Origin: Bacteroidota bacterium
GTDB taxonomy: Bacteria; Bacteroidota; Bacteroidia; Bacteroidales; Prolixibacteraceae
DNA length: 23,643 nucleotides
NCBI GenBank assembly: GCA_013203755.1
Contig: JABMPI010000142.1
Location: 1 to 23,643, forward strand
Direction: 5' to 3'
Part shown: positions 1 to 7,506 of the stretch, piece by piece
Position numbering within the stretch: position 1 is the stretch's first letter
How the letters are laid out: each line of letters begins with the position of its first letter
Position numbers and translations under genes: made by a program
Notes under the pieces: model-generated
What the model was told of the DNA's origin: nothing
The model's database searches: none
The model's input: only the letters and a program-made list of their open reading frames with translations

Positions 1-1919
1 CCCAGATCTTTATTTATAAATTGCTCTTTTACTCCGGGATTACGAAAACCGGTTAAAACAGAAATCCTAAAATTGTTGGCTTTATTTAAACTGTATAATG
101 CGGAGAAACGAGGAGAAAAATGACCTTTGAAATTTTCACTTTTATCGAACCTCACCGAACTTTTTACCGAAAGTCGATCGTTTAAAAAGTTTTTCTCACC
201 TTCTAAAAATCCACCAACCTCATAAATAGTAATATTATTTCCCAATGTATCTGGAAAAATAGAGCCTTGAGAACTTAAATCGAAAAACCTAAAATTTGCC
301 CCAATTTTAATATTGATTGTCTGAATGTATTTGTTTAAATCAAACATTCCATCAAAATTGTAAAGACCTGAATTATTATGAATTCCAGCACCTTTTCTAA
401 AATCAGGATCATTAATTATTTTCTGTTTTGCCTCCTCGTATTCCGGTGTTCCCGGAATTAAACGACTTCTATCGGCAAATTTCCGAGCCTGTTCGTGATC
501 GTACGACGGAATACCATATTTGCGATATCCACCTTTATATGCGTAATAGTATTCATGAAACCAATCTTCGTCACTTTTTACTTCGTTATTTAGATTAACG
601 GCTAAAAATTTAGCATCGTAAGAATTTCCTGAGTTTTGAATAGATGAATATCCCTGCAACATAAAATGGTCACCTTTTAATTCGGCTTTTCCCTGGTATA
701 TTTTAAAGCCAGAAAGAGCAGTGCGGTTATCTCCGGTATATACCGTAGATGCGCTTCCAAAATTTCCATGAATAACAGCCGTAACTTTTTCATTCAATTT
801 ATAATGTATTGCACCACTTAGTTTAAGATTTTCAACCTTATTATCCACTAGGTCTCTATCACGATAACCCGTTCGCGATACAATAATATTGGCCCCTCGA
901 ACACCCACTGGCATATCCGAAATAACCTCGTCTCCATATTTATTAATCGCATCGTGTCCCGGATCGGGCTCCCATTTGATATTCCCGGGGCGAATATTTG
1001 TTGTATCGTCCGCATACCAATCGATACCTTTTGAATAGGAAGCATTAATTTTGAATGCTACTTTATCGTTAAATGCTTTTGCCAATCGAACACCTCCCTC
1101 AAACTGAGGTTTTCCGCTAAATTGAAAAGGATAATCACTCCCTCCCTTAATATCGCTAACTCCGGGTTTTACATATAATCCCAGTCCCTGATATTTAAAT
1201 GGATCTTTGCTGGTCATTTTCAAAATCCCATTCAGTGCATTTCCGCCATACTGCACTTCGGCCGGACCAGGAATAAATTCAATGGATTCAACATCGAGTT
1301 CGTTTAAACCTGCTATATTTCCGATGGGGAAATTCATGCCTGGAGCCATATTATCCATTCCATCAACCATTTGAACAAACCGTGTATTTTCAGTTGAATT
1401 AAAACCTCGGGCATTCACAGTCATAAACTGGATACTCTGCATTACTACATCAACACCTTTCAAATTTCCAATGGCTTCATAAAAACTGGATGATGCGGAT
1501 TCCCTGATAGTAAGTGCATCCATCATTACCATCGAACCCAATTCTCTAAAAGTTTTTTCTTCAACTTCAATTTCTTTGGCTTTTACAACAATCTCTTCAC
1601 TTAAGATGGATTCGCTTAACAATAAAAATGTCAGTTCTTTTTGATTTTTTTCAATCTCAATTTGAGCGGTTTTATAACCAATCATTGATAATTGAATGGT
1701 ACAAGGAAGTTGTATTTCTTCTTTCAAGCGAAAAAAACCACTATTATCAGAAGCTGTTCCTATCGTTGAATTTTTGACAACAACATTTACTCCAACCAGT
1801 GATTCATTTGATTCTTCATCAAAAATCCTTCCTGAAATATCTAATTGGGCTACTACTGATATTGAGAGTAATAGAAAAACAGAAATTGAAATTAATGCTA
1901 ATAAAAAATTCCCCTTCAT
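1..1919 (-). CDS. TonB-dependent outer-membrane receptor (3' end beyond window)
   Basis: Read on the minus strand from ATG at 1919 there is one open frame of 639 codons to the window edge, so the C-terminal barrel is missing here. The N-terminus is a Sec signal peptide ending SISVVAQ (about residues 1-25). A carboxypeptidase-regulatory-like beta domain follows (about 26-105, with ISGRIFDEE and GTASDNSGFFRL), then a TonB-box-like stretch (EEIVVKA). Next comes a plug domain with VQMVDGMDN and a GPAEVQYGGNALNG motif typical of TonB receptors. The rest is barrel-like, ending at the edge with FRNPGVKEQFINKDL. Such proteins import large ligands (siderophores, vitamins, glycans) across the outer membrane using TonB energy. 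No SusD partner is visible on the side that can be seen, so the substrate is unknown. It lies 86 bases downstream of rsmI on the same strand and probably has its own promoter. Confidence 0.93.
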   Translation of the reverse strand, partial: MKGNFLLALISISVFLLLSISVVAQLDISGRIFDEESNESLVGVNVVVKNSTIGTASDNSGFFRLKEEIQLPCTIQLSMIGYKTAQIEIEKNQKELTFLLLSESILSEEIVVKAKEIEVEEKTFRELGSMVMMDALTIRESASSSFYEAIGNLKGVDVVMQSIQFMTVNARGFNSTENTRFVQMVDGMDNMAPGMNFPIGNIAGLNELDVESIEFIPGPAEVQYGGNALNGILKMTSKDPFKYQGLGLYVKPGVSDIKGGSDYPFQFSGKPQFEGGVRLAKAFNDKVAFKINASYSKGIDWYADDTTNIRPGNIKWEPDPGHDAINKYGDEVISDMPVGVRGANIIVSRTGYRDRDLVDNKVENLKLSGAIHYKLNEKVTAVIHGNFGSASTVYTGDNRTALSGFKIYQGKAELKGDHFMLQGYSSIQNSGNSYDAKFLAVNLNNEVKSDEDWFHEYYYAYKGGYRKYGIPSYDHEQARKFADRSRLIPGTPEYEEAKQKIINDPDFRKGAGIHNNSGLYNFDGMFDLNKYIQTINIKIGANFRFFDLSSQGSIFPDTLGNNITIYEVGGFLEGEKNFLNDRLSVKSSVRFDKSENFKGHFSPRFSALYSLNKANNFRISVLTGFRNPGVKEQFINKDL

Positions 1920-1973
1920 TAGTAATACAGAGCAATAAAATAGTTTCGAATTCGGCTAAATTAAACAGGGAGC

Positions 1974-2002
1974 TAAAGATAGTTTTTATTTTAAAACACC
2001 AA
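1974..2002 (-). promoter_or_regulatory. Candidate promoter for the TonB-dependent receptor
   Basis: On the minus strand a TTG (2002-2000) lies 18 bases before TATCTTTA (1981-1974), close to the Bacteroidota pattern TTTG / TAnnTTTG. Transcription would start near 1967, giving a leader of about 50 bases before the ATG at 1919. The match is one base off in the -7 box, and nothing but the pattern supports it. Confidence 0.35.
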
Positions 2003-2005
2003 TCT

Positions 2006-2698
2006 TTATTTCCCTTTTTTTGAAACCCCTTCCACAACAATCACAATTTCACCTTTGGGTGGGTTTGCCGTGTAATATTCATGAAGTTCGGTTACCGTAC
2101 CACGCTTAATTTCTTCGAACATTTTACTGAGTTCGCGACAAACACAAGCACGCCTGTCGCTTTCAAAAAATTCGGAAAACTGCGATAAACATTTTGCCAA
2201 ACGATGCGGCGATTCGTAAAAAACCATGGTACGGGTTTCTTCAGCAAGCAATGTTAACCGTGTTTGACGACCTTTTTTTTGCGGAAGAAATCCTTCGAAC
2301 ACAAACTTTTCAGTTGGTAATCCAGAAACGGCCAACGCAGGAATTAATGCGGTTGGCCCCGGCAAACACTCCACCTCAATATTATTTTCGATACAAGCGC
2401 GGGTAAGTAAAAACCCCGGATCCGAAATCCCGGGAGTCCCGGCATCAGAAATCATTGCAATAGTAAAACCTTGCTGAAGTTTAGAAATTAATGAACTTAC
2501 CGTTTTATGCTCGTTGAATTTATGGTGGGGAGATAATTTTTTTTCGATTTCTAAATGCTTTAATAAGCGCGACGAAACACGTGTATCCTCGGCCAGAATC
2601 AAATCTGCTTCTTTCAAAATTCGTATTGCTCTCAAAGTAATGTCTTCAAGATTCCCGATTGGCGTTGGCACCAAAATTAATTTTCCTGTATTATTCAT
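2006..2698 (-). CDS. rsmI: 16S rRNA (cytidine(1402)-2'-O)-methyltransferase RsmI
   Basis: RsmI methylates the 2'-OH of C1402 in the decoding centre of 16S rRNA, using SAM. This 230-residue protein has the tetrapyrrole-methylase fold and clear family motifs: VPTPIGNLEDITLRA at residues 10-24, AEDTR at 36-40, SDAGTPGISDPG at 84-95, GPTALIPALAVSGLP at 114-128, and a GEIVIVVEG end. It is shorter than the E. coli enzyme (286 residues) because the C-terminal extension is absent. From memory this is usual in Bacteroidota. Its ATG lies inside the end of the upstream acidic-protein gene (8-base overlap), so the two are probably translationally coupled. The TonB receptor follows after 86 bases. Confidence 0.95.
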   Translation of the reverse strand: MNNTGKLILVPTPIGNLEDITLRAIRILKEADLILAEDTRVSSRLLKHLEIEKKLSPHHKFNEHKTVSSLISKLQQGFTIAMISDAGTPGISDPGFLLTRACIENNIEVECLPGPTALIPALAVSGLPTEKFVFEGFLPQKKGRQTRLTLLAEETRTMVFYESPHRLAKCLSQFSEFFESDRRACVCRELSKMFEEIKRGTVTELHEYYTANPPKGEIVIVVEGVSKKGK

Positions 2699-3515
2699 TC
2701 AAGAACCTTCGTTTTACAAGATTTACAAATTTTAAGCTTGTTTCGTTTTTCTTCCATTTATAATTTTGCCGGAGATACTCAACCGCCTCGTTTATATCTC
2801 CCATTTTATCTAACTCCGAAACCGCAGTTGAGAAAATTTCGGCATTTCCATCAAACAATTCACGAATAAATTGAAAGCGATCGTTTATTCCAATTGCCCC
2901 TTGAATATTTGCCAATGGCCGATTGGAAAGCTTATGTTCTAATTTTCCACTGTTACCACTCATCAAATCGTTTACCGATTTTTCTTTTGAGAAACTATCT
3001 CCCAATCTATGATCTGCCTTTTCTGTTTGCTCCTCTTCTTCCAACTCCACATCCTTCTCCTCTACAATGTCAATTGCAATTTCATCTTCCAATTCTACTT
3101 CTTCTATTTGCTCAATTATTTCCTCTTTAGGTTGAATTACTTCATTCGAAACTTCTTCCAACTCTTTCTCAATCTCTGCAATTGGTTCTTCAACTATTTC
3201 CTTTTGTTCAATAATCTTCTCTTGCACAACTTCAGAATTTTCCTTTATTTCCGTTTCACTTTTTACACCTTCCTCAATTTCTAATTTTTCAACTTGTTTT
3301 TCTACCTCCTCAATTTTTCGTTCCTCTTTTTTTTCCAGTCGAGGAGTACTTTCCCTATCGTGTAAAATCTGAATCAGTTTTTTTGCTCCTTTTACCCGTG
3401 TATTTAGAAATTCCATTTCCAGCTCGTCAAAACCAATACTTCCTTTTTCTGCAATCATTTCATCCAACTCACCCAAGTCTTTTAACAGGAATTTTAAAAG
3501 TTTTTTATTTTCCAT
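2691..3515 (-). CDS. Conserved Bacteroidota protein of unknown function with a long acidic linker
   Basis: I know no function for this gene. From ATG at 3515 it encodes 274 residues in three parts. The N-terminal helical segment (about 1-55, beginning MENKKLLKFLLKDL) is followed by a very Glu/Lys/Val/Ile-rich stretch (about 58-168) that looks like an extended charged helix or disordered linker. The compact C-terminal region (about 200-274) includes IGINDRFQFIRELFDGN, EAVEYLRQNYKW and a basic KFVNLVKRRF end. I recall this C-terminal pattern from other Bacteroidota proteins of unknown function. No signal peptide or membrane segment is seen, so it is probably cytoplasmic. An upstream ATG at 3611 would add 32 residues but would overlap the divergent tdk start and swallow the promoter region, so 3515 is preferred. 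The stop overlaps the rsmI start by 8 bases, suggesting one operon. Confidence 0.82.
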   Translation of the reverse strand: MENKKLLKFLLKDLGELDEMIAEKGSIGFDELEMEFLNTRVKGAKKLIQILHDRESTPRLEKKEERKIEEVEKQVEKLEIEEGVKSETEIKENSEVVQEKIIEQKEIVEEPIAEIEKELEEVSNEVIQPKEEIIEQIEEVELEDEIAIDIVEEKDVELEEEEQTEKADHRLGDSFSKEKSVNDLMSGNSGKLEHKLSNRPLANIQGAIGINDRFQFIRELFDGNAEIFSTAVSELDKMGDINEAVEYLRQNYKWKKNETSLKFVNLVKRRFLNE

Positions 3516-3542
3516 TCTATGCAGGCTAATGTTTTTAAATTC

Positions 3543-3550
3543 TATTTTTG
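3543..3550 (+). promoter_or_regulatory. Candidate -7 box for tdk-murF/alr
   Basis: TATTTTTG fits the Bacteroidota -7 consensus TAnnTTTG and lies about 31 bases before the tdk ATG, in the 66-base divergent gap. No clear TTTG is seen at -33, so the support is weak. Confidence 0.35.
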
Positions 3551-3581
3551 TAAAAGTACAAATCTTACGCACATAACGTAA

Positions 3582-4160
3582 ATGTTTATTGAAAGTAATA
3601 TAAACAATCAAAAAAAAGTTGGCACCATTGAAATAGTTGTCGGCTCTATGTTCTCAGGAAAAACTGAAGAGTTAATCCGAAGGTTGAAACGTGCAAAAAT
3701 TGCCCGACAAAATGTGGAGATATATAAACCAGTAACCGATGTTCGCTACTCTGAAACTGAAGTTGTTTCGCACGATGAAAATTCAATTCGGTCGACACCG
3801 ATCGAAAACTCTGCTACAATTCTAATGCTTGCCGAAGATGTAGATGTTATTGGAATTGATGAAGCTCAATTCTTCGACAACGGAATAATTGATGTAGTTA
3901 CAAAGTTGGCAAACAAAGGCATTCGAATAATTATTGCCGGATTAGACATGGATTTTAAAGGTAATCCATTTGGTCCGGTACCGGGATTAATGGCCGTGGC
4001 CGATCACATTACAAAATTACATGCCATTTGTGTTCGATGTGGAAATATTGCACAATTCTCTTTTCGTTTTTCAGAAAAAGAGCAAGTTGTTTTATTGGGT
4101 GAAAAAGATAATTACGAACCACTTTACAGAAGTTGTTATCGAAATGCAAACCAACTATAA
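3582..4160 (+). CDS. tdk: Thymidine kinase (type II)
   Basis: This enzyme phosphorylates thymidine with ATP in the pyrimidine salvage pathway. The 192-residue protein has the type II features: P-loop GSMFSGKT at residues 21-28, the DEAQFF motif with the probable catalytic Glu94, and the substrate-loop region AGLDMDFKGNPFGPVPGLMA at 119-138. The C-terminal zinc site is unusual. The first pair is normal (Cys150, Cys153), but the second reads YRSC, with Tyr182 where a Cys or other ligand is expected before Cys185. Length and start resemble Bacteroides homologues as I remember them. The gene is divergent from the acidic-protein gene. Its stop TAA shares a base with the ATG of the next gene (TAATG), so kinase and MurF-Alr are likely co-translated. 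Confidence 0.95.
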   Translation: MFIESNINNQKKVGTIEIVVGSMFSGKTEELIRRLKRAKIARQNVEIYKPVTDVRYSETEVVSHDENSIRSTPIENSATILMLAEDVDVIGIDEAQFFDNGIIDVVTKLANKGIRIIIAGLDMDFKGNPFGPVPGLMAVADHITKLHAICVRCGNIAQFSFRFSEKEQVVLLGEKDNYEPLYRSCYRNANQL

Positions 4161-6631
4161 TGCTAAAATTTTCAACAACTGAAATATCACAGATTATTAA
4201 TGGAAAACTGATTAAGAAATCAGGTTTTCAAAATCAGATTATCACACAGATAATTACCGACAGCCGCACTTTTTTCAAAAATAACAATTCGTTGTTTTTT
4301 GCATTAATTGGTCCACGAAATAATGGTCATTCATACGTCGAAGAATTATCAACAAAAGGCATTTCTGTATTTGTAGTTTCCGACGCCGCACTTGTAAATA
4401 CAAAAGCCAATTTTATTTTGGTTGAAGACACCACAAAAGCGTTACAAAAGCTAGCGGCTTTTAATCGGGACAGGCAAAACTACCCGGTTGTAGGAATTAC
4501 CGGGAGTAATGGTAAAACAATAATTAAGGAGTGGCTAAACGACTTGCTTTCTGACAACTACAAAATAGTTAGAAGCCCGAAAAGTTACAACTCCCAAATT
4601 GGTGTTCCACTTTCAATTTTATTAATGAATTCCAGTTATAATCTTGGAATTTTTGAAGCTGGTATTTCACAGCCCGGAGAAATGGAAAATCTGGCTACTA
4701 TTATATCTCCCAAAATTGGCATTTTCACAAACATTGGCGATGCACATCAAGAAAATTTCTCTTCTGTTCCACAAAAAATAAGTGAGAAACTTTGCCTGTT
4801 CAAAAAAAGCAAACAACTAATTTTTAATACTGATTCTGAAATTACGCGAAATGAAATTGAAAAATTTTGCACCCAAAATTCAATAGAAAAAATAAGCTGG
4901 TCGTTGAAAAACAAAAACGCAAGAATTCATTTTTCAACTAATAAACTTAATGGTTTTACCGAGATTGTTGCTGAAATAAATGACCAAAACCACCAATTTA
5001 AAATCCCTTTCACCGACGATTCTTCAATAGAAAATGCCTGCCACTGTTTTGCTTTGGCCTGGATATTAGTGGATGACCCAACACAAATTATTTCGAAATT
5101 TGAAAAATTGGAGTCCATTGCCATGCGGCTTGAAATTAAACAAGGAATTAACAACTGCCTGCTGGTAAACGACTATTACAATACCGATCTAAATTCGCTT
5201 GCCATTGCTTTGTCTGTATTACACCAACAAGCAGCAAAAGAACACCTTTACAAACAGGTAATTTTGTCCGATATTCAACAATCAGGAATTCCACAAACGG
5301 AATTATACAAACAGATTAATGAACTTTTAATTGAATGGCAAATTGATGAACTAATCGGAATTGGTTCATCAATTTCCAATCGTTCTGAAGATTTTACGGT
5401 TAAAAAAAGATTTTTTAAATCAACAAAAGATTTTCGAAAACAATTTAACCGTAGCAATTTTAAATCATCGTCGATATTAATAAAAGGGGCGCGGCAGTTT
5501 ACCTTCGAAAAAATTTCTGCTCTACTTCAGCAAAAGGCACATCAAACACAACTGGAGATTAATTTAAATGCATTGGTTAACAATCTAAATATTTTTAGAA
5601 GTTTGCTAAACCCGGAAACCAAAATAATGGTGATGGTAAAAGCATTTTCTTACGGCAGCGGCGATGTAGAAATTGCTAAATTTTTGCAATATCAGAATTT
5701 AGATTATTTGGCTGTGGCAGTTGCCGACGAAGGAGTTCAACTTCGAAATGCAGGAATTACTATTCCAATAATTGTTATGAATCCGGAACAAGACAGTTTT
5801 CAAAACATAATTGATTACCAGCTTGAACCCAACATTTACAGTTTAGAACTTTTAGAAAGCTTTCAGAAAACAGTTTTGCAATATGGATTGCAGGAATTTC
5901 CGATACATTTAAAAATTGACACCGGGATGAATCGATTGGGTATAAAATCTGAAGAGGAAATTAAAAAGGTTATCACTCTGCTTTCGATTTACACTTCAAT
6001 GAAAATAAAAACTGTTTTTACACATCTTGCTGCCAGCGACGAGCCCGCTTTTGATGGTTTCACCCAAGATCAATTTGTGAAATTCGAAAAATTGTACCAC
6101 CTTTTTTCCGATGCTTTTAACTATAAAATTGACAGGCATGTATTAAACTCAGCCGGAATAGAACGTTTCCCAGAAAAACAATTTGAAATGGTGCGGCTTG
6201 GGATTGGATTATACGGTGTGTCGAATACGGGTTTGCCATTAGAAAATATTGGAACTTTAAAAAGTACCATCTCGCAGGTTAAAGTAGTAAAGCCGGGAGA
6301 AACAGTTGGATACAGCAGAAAAGGCGAGATTTCCAGTGAGAGCAAAATTGCTATTGTTCCGCTTGGCTACGCCGATGGATTAGACAGGAAATTAGGCAAC
6401 AAAAATGGGTGCGCCTTTATTCACAACAAAAAAGTTCCAATAATTGGAAATATTTGTATGGATATGCTAATGTTGGATGTTTCGGGATTGAAAGTAAAAC
6501 CGGGTGATAAAGTAGAACTTTTTGGTCCAAATATATCTATACTGGAAGTAGCAAAAAATGCATCAACCATTCCTTACGAAGTATTAACGGGTATATCTCA
6601 GCGTGTAAAAAGAATTTATTTACAGGAATAG
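4160..6631 (+). CDS. murF/alr: Bifunctional MurF ligase / alanine racemase fusion
   Basis: This 823-residue fusion makes and uses D-alanine for peptidoglycan. The N-terminal half (about 1-455) is MurF, which adds D-Ala-D-Ala to UDP-MurNAc-tripeptide using ATP. It shows the Mur ligase P-loop GITGSNGKT at 112-120, EAGISQPGEME, TNIGDAHQENF and the DYYNTDLNSL region. The C-terminal half (about 460-823) is a PLP alanine racemase, with the cofactor lysine Lys494 in MVKAFSYGSG, the catalytic Tyr718 in VGYSRKG, and PLGYADG and GNICMDMLMLDV. The fusion is known and widespread in Bacteroidota, so it is not an assembly artefact. ATG at 4160 overlaps the tdk stop (TAATG) and gives a normal MurF start. 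An in-frame ATG at 4133 would add nine unrelated residues inside tdk. Confidence 0.95.
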   Translation: MLKFSTTEISQIINGKLIKKSGFQNQIITQIITDSRTFFKNNNSLFFALIGPRNNGHSYVEELSTKGISVFVVSDAALVNTKANFILVEDTTKALQKLAAFNRDRQNYPVVGITGSNGKTIIKEWLNDLLSDNYKIVRSPKSYNSQIGVPLSILLMNSSYNLGIFEAGISQPGEMENLATIISPKIGIFTNIGDAHQENFSSVPQKISEKLCLFKKSKQLIFNTDSEITRNEIEKFCTQNSIEKISWSLKNKNARIHFSTNKLNGFTEIVAEINDQNHQFKIPFTDDSSIENACHCFALAWILVDDPTQIISKFEKLESIAMRLEIKQGINNCLLVNDYYNTDLNSLAIALSVLHQQAAKEHLYKQVILSDIQQSGIPQTELYKQINELLIEWQIDELIGIGSSISNRSEDFTVKKRFFKSTKDFRKQFNRSNFKSSSILIKGARQFTFEKISALLQQKAHQTQLEINLNALVNNLNIFRSLLNPETKIMVMVKAFSYGSGDVEIAKFLQYQNLDYLAVAVADEGVQLRNAGITIPIIVMNPEQDSFQNIIDYQLEPNIYSLELLESFQKTVLQYGLQEFPIHLKIDTGMNRLGIKSEEEIKKVITLLSIYTSMKIKTVFTHLAASDEPAFDGFTQDQFVKFEKLYHLFSDAFNYKIDRHVLNSAGIERFPEKQFEMVRLGIGLYGVSNTGLPLENIGTLKSTISQVKVVKPGETVGYSRKGEISSESKIAIVPLGYADGLDRKLGNKNGCAFIHNKKVPIIGNICMDMLMLDVSGLKVKPGDKVELFGPNISILEVAKNASTIPYEVLTGISQRVKRIYLQE

Positions 6632-6662
6632 ATTTTTAGAATTTGAGATCAAACAGATCAAC

Positions 6663-7364
6663 TTATCCTATTTTACTTACACGCTCTAATCGATTTGCAT
6701 CCAATATTTTAATTTTCCTACCGTCAATGGCAATTATCATTTCGTTAGCAAAAGTTGCGAGCGTTCGAATGGCGTTAGAAGTGGTCATATTCGATAAATT
6801 AGCAATATCCTCCCTCGAAAGATGAACCCTCAAAGTTGTTCCATCGTTTTCGAAGCCATACTTTTCTTTCAATAGAATTAACGATTCGGCCAATCTTCCC
6901 CGAATATGTTTTTGAGTTAAAGTAACTGTTCTTGAATTCGAAAACCCCAACTCTTCAGCCAGTTTACGAATAATTCTGTAAGAAAAATCACTATTTTTTA
7001 AAGCATAGTTTAAAATGAATTTGGGACTTATTGTACAAATAAAAGATTCTTCAAGAGTAACGGCAGTAGCAATATGATTTTCTTCACTTAACAAAGCTCT
7101 ATGACCAATAATACCAAGTGGTTTGGCCATGCGAATAATTTGTTCGCGACCGCCAACTCCCTCTTTAAATATCTTCACTTTCCCTTCAACCAATAAAAGA
7201 AATCCAGTAGGTTTTTCCCCTTCTCTGAAAACAAATTCATTACTTTTATAATATAAAAATGAAATATGATATTGAAGCTCCTCTTTTTCTTCTTTATTTA
7301 AAAGATAAAAAATAGACTTTGGATTATCAACAATATTTTTTAGTCCCGACCTCTCATTTAACAT
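6663..7364 (-). CDS. Crp/Fnr-family transcriptional regulator
   Basis: A 233-residue cytoplasmic DNA-binding protein. It has a cyclic-nucleotide-binding-type beta-barrel (about 18-125, with EFVFREGEKPTGFLLLVEGKVKI split around the usual turn glycines), a long dimer helix (about 128-150) and a C-terminal winged helix-turn-helix (about 152-225, with LSREDIANLSNMTTSNAIRTL). The phosphate-binding cassette is degenerate: GIIGHRALLSEENHIAT lacks the Glu and Arg that contact cAMP in E. coli Crp. There are no N-terminal cysteines for an Fnr-type iron-sulfur cluster. The effector is therefore unknown and could be another ligand or none. It lies downstream of nadE on the same strand, across a 142-base gap with its own candidate promoter. 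Its 3' end converges with murF/alr, 31 bases away. Confidence 0.9.
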   Translation of the reverse strand: MLNERSGLKNIVDNPKSIFYLLNKEEKEELQYHISFLYYKSNEFVFREGEKPTGFLLLVEGKVKIFKEGVGGREQIIRMAKPLGIIGHRALLSEENHIATAVTLEESFICTISPKFILNYALKNSDFSYRIIRKLAEELGFSNSRTVTLTQKHIRGRLAESLILLKEKYGFENDGTTLRVHLSREDIANLSNMTTSNAIRTLATFANEMIIAIDGRKIKILDANRLERVSKIG

Positions 7365-7391
7365 ATGTCTCCCAAGTATGTTTTACAACAT

Positions 7392-7399
7392 CAAAGCTA
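7392..7399 (-). promoter_or_regulatory. Candidate -7 box for the Crp/Fnr-like gene
   Basis: On the minus strand TAGCTTTG matches TAnnTTTG exactly and lies 27 bases before the ATG at 7364. No convincing TTTG is seen at -33. A separate promoter would let the regulator be expressed independently of nadE. Confidence 0.4.
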
Positions 7400-7506
7400 T
7401 AAAATTTTGACGAAAAGGATTCATGCCTCCTACTAATTTTACATAAATTCTGAGATATATCATTAAAAGAAATTCATTTAAACAAGATACAAATTCAAGG
7501 AATTAA

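Noticed and set aside
3009..3284. Plus-strand ORF rich in Phe and Leu opposite the acidic-linker region
   Set aside because: It is the antisense of Glu/Lys-rich codons, which reads as Phe/Leu. It has no start context or family motif.
3516..3611. N-terminal extension of the acidic-linker protein to ATG 3611
   Set aside because: It would overlap the tdk start on the other strand and cover the divergent promoter region. The extra 32 residues look random, and MENKKLLKFLL at 3515 is a natural start.
4133..4159. Earlier ATG for MurF-Alr
   Set aside because: It adds nine residues inside tdk. ATG 4160 overlaps the tdk stop as TAATG and matches a normal MurF start.
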